From the NCBI GenBank assembly GCA_964563925.1, contig CAZLZD010000011.1:29589-93588 (forward strand): 64,000 nt of DNA, written 5' to 3'. The DNA comes from JAUILA01 sp964563925 (GTDB lineage: Bacteria > Bacteroidota > Bacteroidia > Cytophagales > Cyclobacteriaceae). Below are positions 63,750-64,000 of the stretch, piece by piece. The notes beneath the pieces were generated by a model, which saw only the letters and a program-made list of their open reading frames with translations, did not search any database and had not been told where the DNA came from. The translations under genes were made by a program, and so were the position numbers. Within the stretch, counting starts at the first letter, position 1. Each line of letters begins with the position of its first letter.

Positions 63750-63902
63750 GGTTAGATTTAGTTAAAAAAATCCAAGGTGACCTATTTAGTAACTGCAAAG
63801 AAGTATTTATAGTGCAAATTATACGTAATAAGTAAGAAATTTTCCAAAAATTAACTGATAAGATAGCTTTTTGGTCAATGAATGGCTCAACTTTGGGATC
63901 AC

Positions 63903-64000
63903 ATGCAGCAGCAAAAGGTCTTCATACTTGGTTGTGGCTGGCTTGGAATGGCCGCTGGTAAGTCTCTGATCCGCCACGGATACGAGGTGTGGGGCTCAAC
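63903..64000 (+). CDS. NAD(P)-binding Rossmann-fold (epimerase-like) protein, N-terminus only
   Basis: The frame runs off the right edge after about 32 residues. It has VFILGCGWLGMAAGKSLIRHG and a strand ending VWGST, a dinucleotide-binding glycine loop. From memory, LGCGWLG at the N-terminus is typical of Bacteroidota SDR/epimerase (YeeZ-like) proteins. ATG 63903 or an in-frame ATG at 63882 may be the start. The catalytic part is not visible. Confidence 0.6.
   Translation, partial: MQQQKVFILGCGWLGMAAGKSLIRHGYEVWGS

Overview
The window looks like chromosome from a Bacteroidota bacterium, most probably order Cytophagales (Cyclobacteriaceae/Fulvivirga/Roseivirga-like; lineage inferred from gene content, not from a marker gene). 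The support is: a SprB-repeat surface protein with a type IX secretion (T9SS) C-terminal tail; the Bacteroidota gene order nusB-ytxH-DUF1573-yajC-ybbR-coaE; DUF3857, DUF6134, LVIVD and PD40-OmpA proteins; the near absence of Shine-Dalgarno sites; and seven perfect matches to the Bacteroidota -7 box TAnnTTTG in front of genes. A run of 10 Ns shows that this is a draft or scaffolded assembly. I saw no tRNA, rRNA, insertion sequence, prophage, CRISPR array or integrase. Coding density is high, and no gene-free stretch exceeds about 190 bases.

Layout. 1-8 kb: end of an LVIVD protein, a small barrel, a GMC oxidoreductase with its small subunit, an NTF2-like protein, a Gre-like factor, a His/Tyr-rich secreted protein with RQQYGSQ repeats, a MaoC hydratase, gpmI with a lipoprotein. 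8-12 kb: two overlapping DUF3857/transglutaminase proteins. 12-21 kb: radA-UPF0316, a PLP desulfhydrase, a DUF6134 protein, a sterol-desaturase/Rieske/VOC cassette, an unknown secreted protein, dxs with a hydrolase. 21-28 kb: scpA with a flippase-like protein, the nusB-to-coaE cluster, leucine dehydrogenase. 28-34.6 kb: two half ABC exporters on opposite strands around two related barrels and an anchored small protein, with truA heading the minus-strand operon. 34.6-41.7 kb: thioesterase, a reductase with two TPM proteins, phosphofructokinase with a histidine kinase, msrA. 41.7-50 kb: the SprB/T9SS protein, a thioredoxin-fold-like protein, a PhoD phosphatase, a large GAF protein, two small membrane proteins. 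50-64 kb: FabF-like synthase with an AsmA-like protein, a lipoprotein, an aldehyde dehydrogenase, a transglutaminase-like protein broken by the gap, two OmpA proteins, a patatin with an outer-membrane barrel, an M23 endopeptidase, and the start of a Rossmann-fold protein.

Most genes serve central metabolism (gpmI, pfk, dxs, leucine dehydrogenase, coaE), information processing (radA, nusB, truA, scpA) and the cell envelope. I found no defence or mobile system. The least explained parts are the desaturase/Rieske/VOC cassette, the split ABC exporter whose two halves carry complementary deviations at the ATP sites, the paired intact and degenerate DUF3857 proteins, and the SprB gene whose start codon lies in a predicted hairpin.
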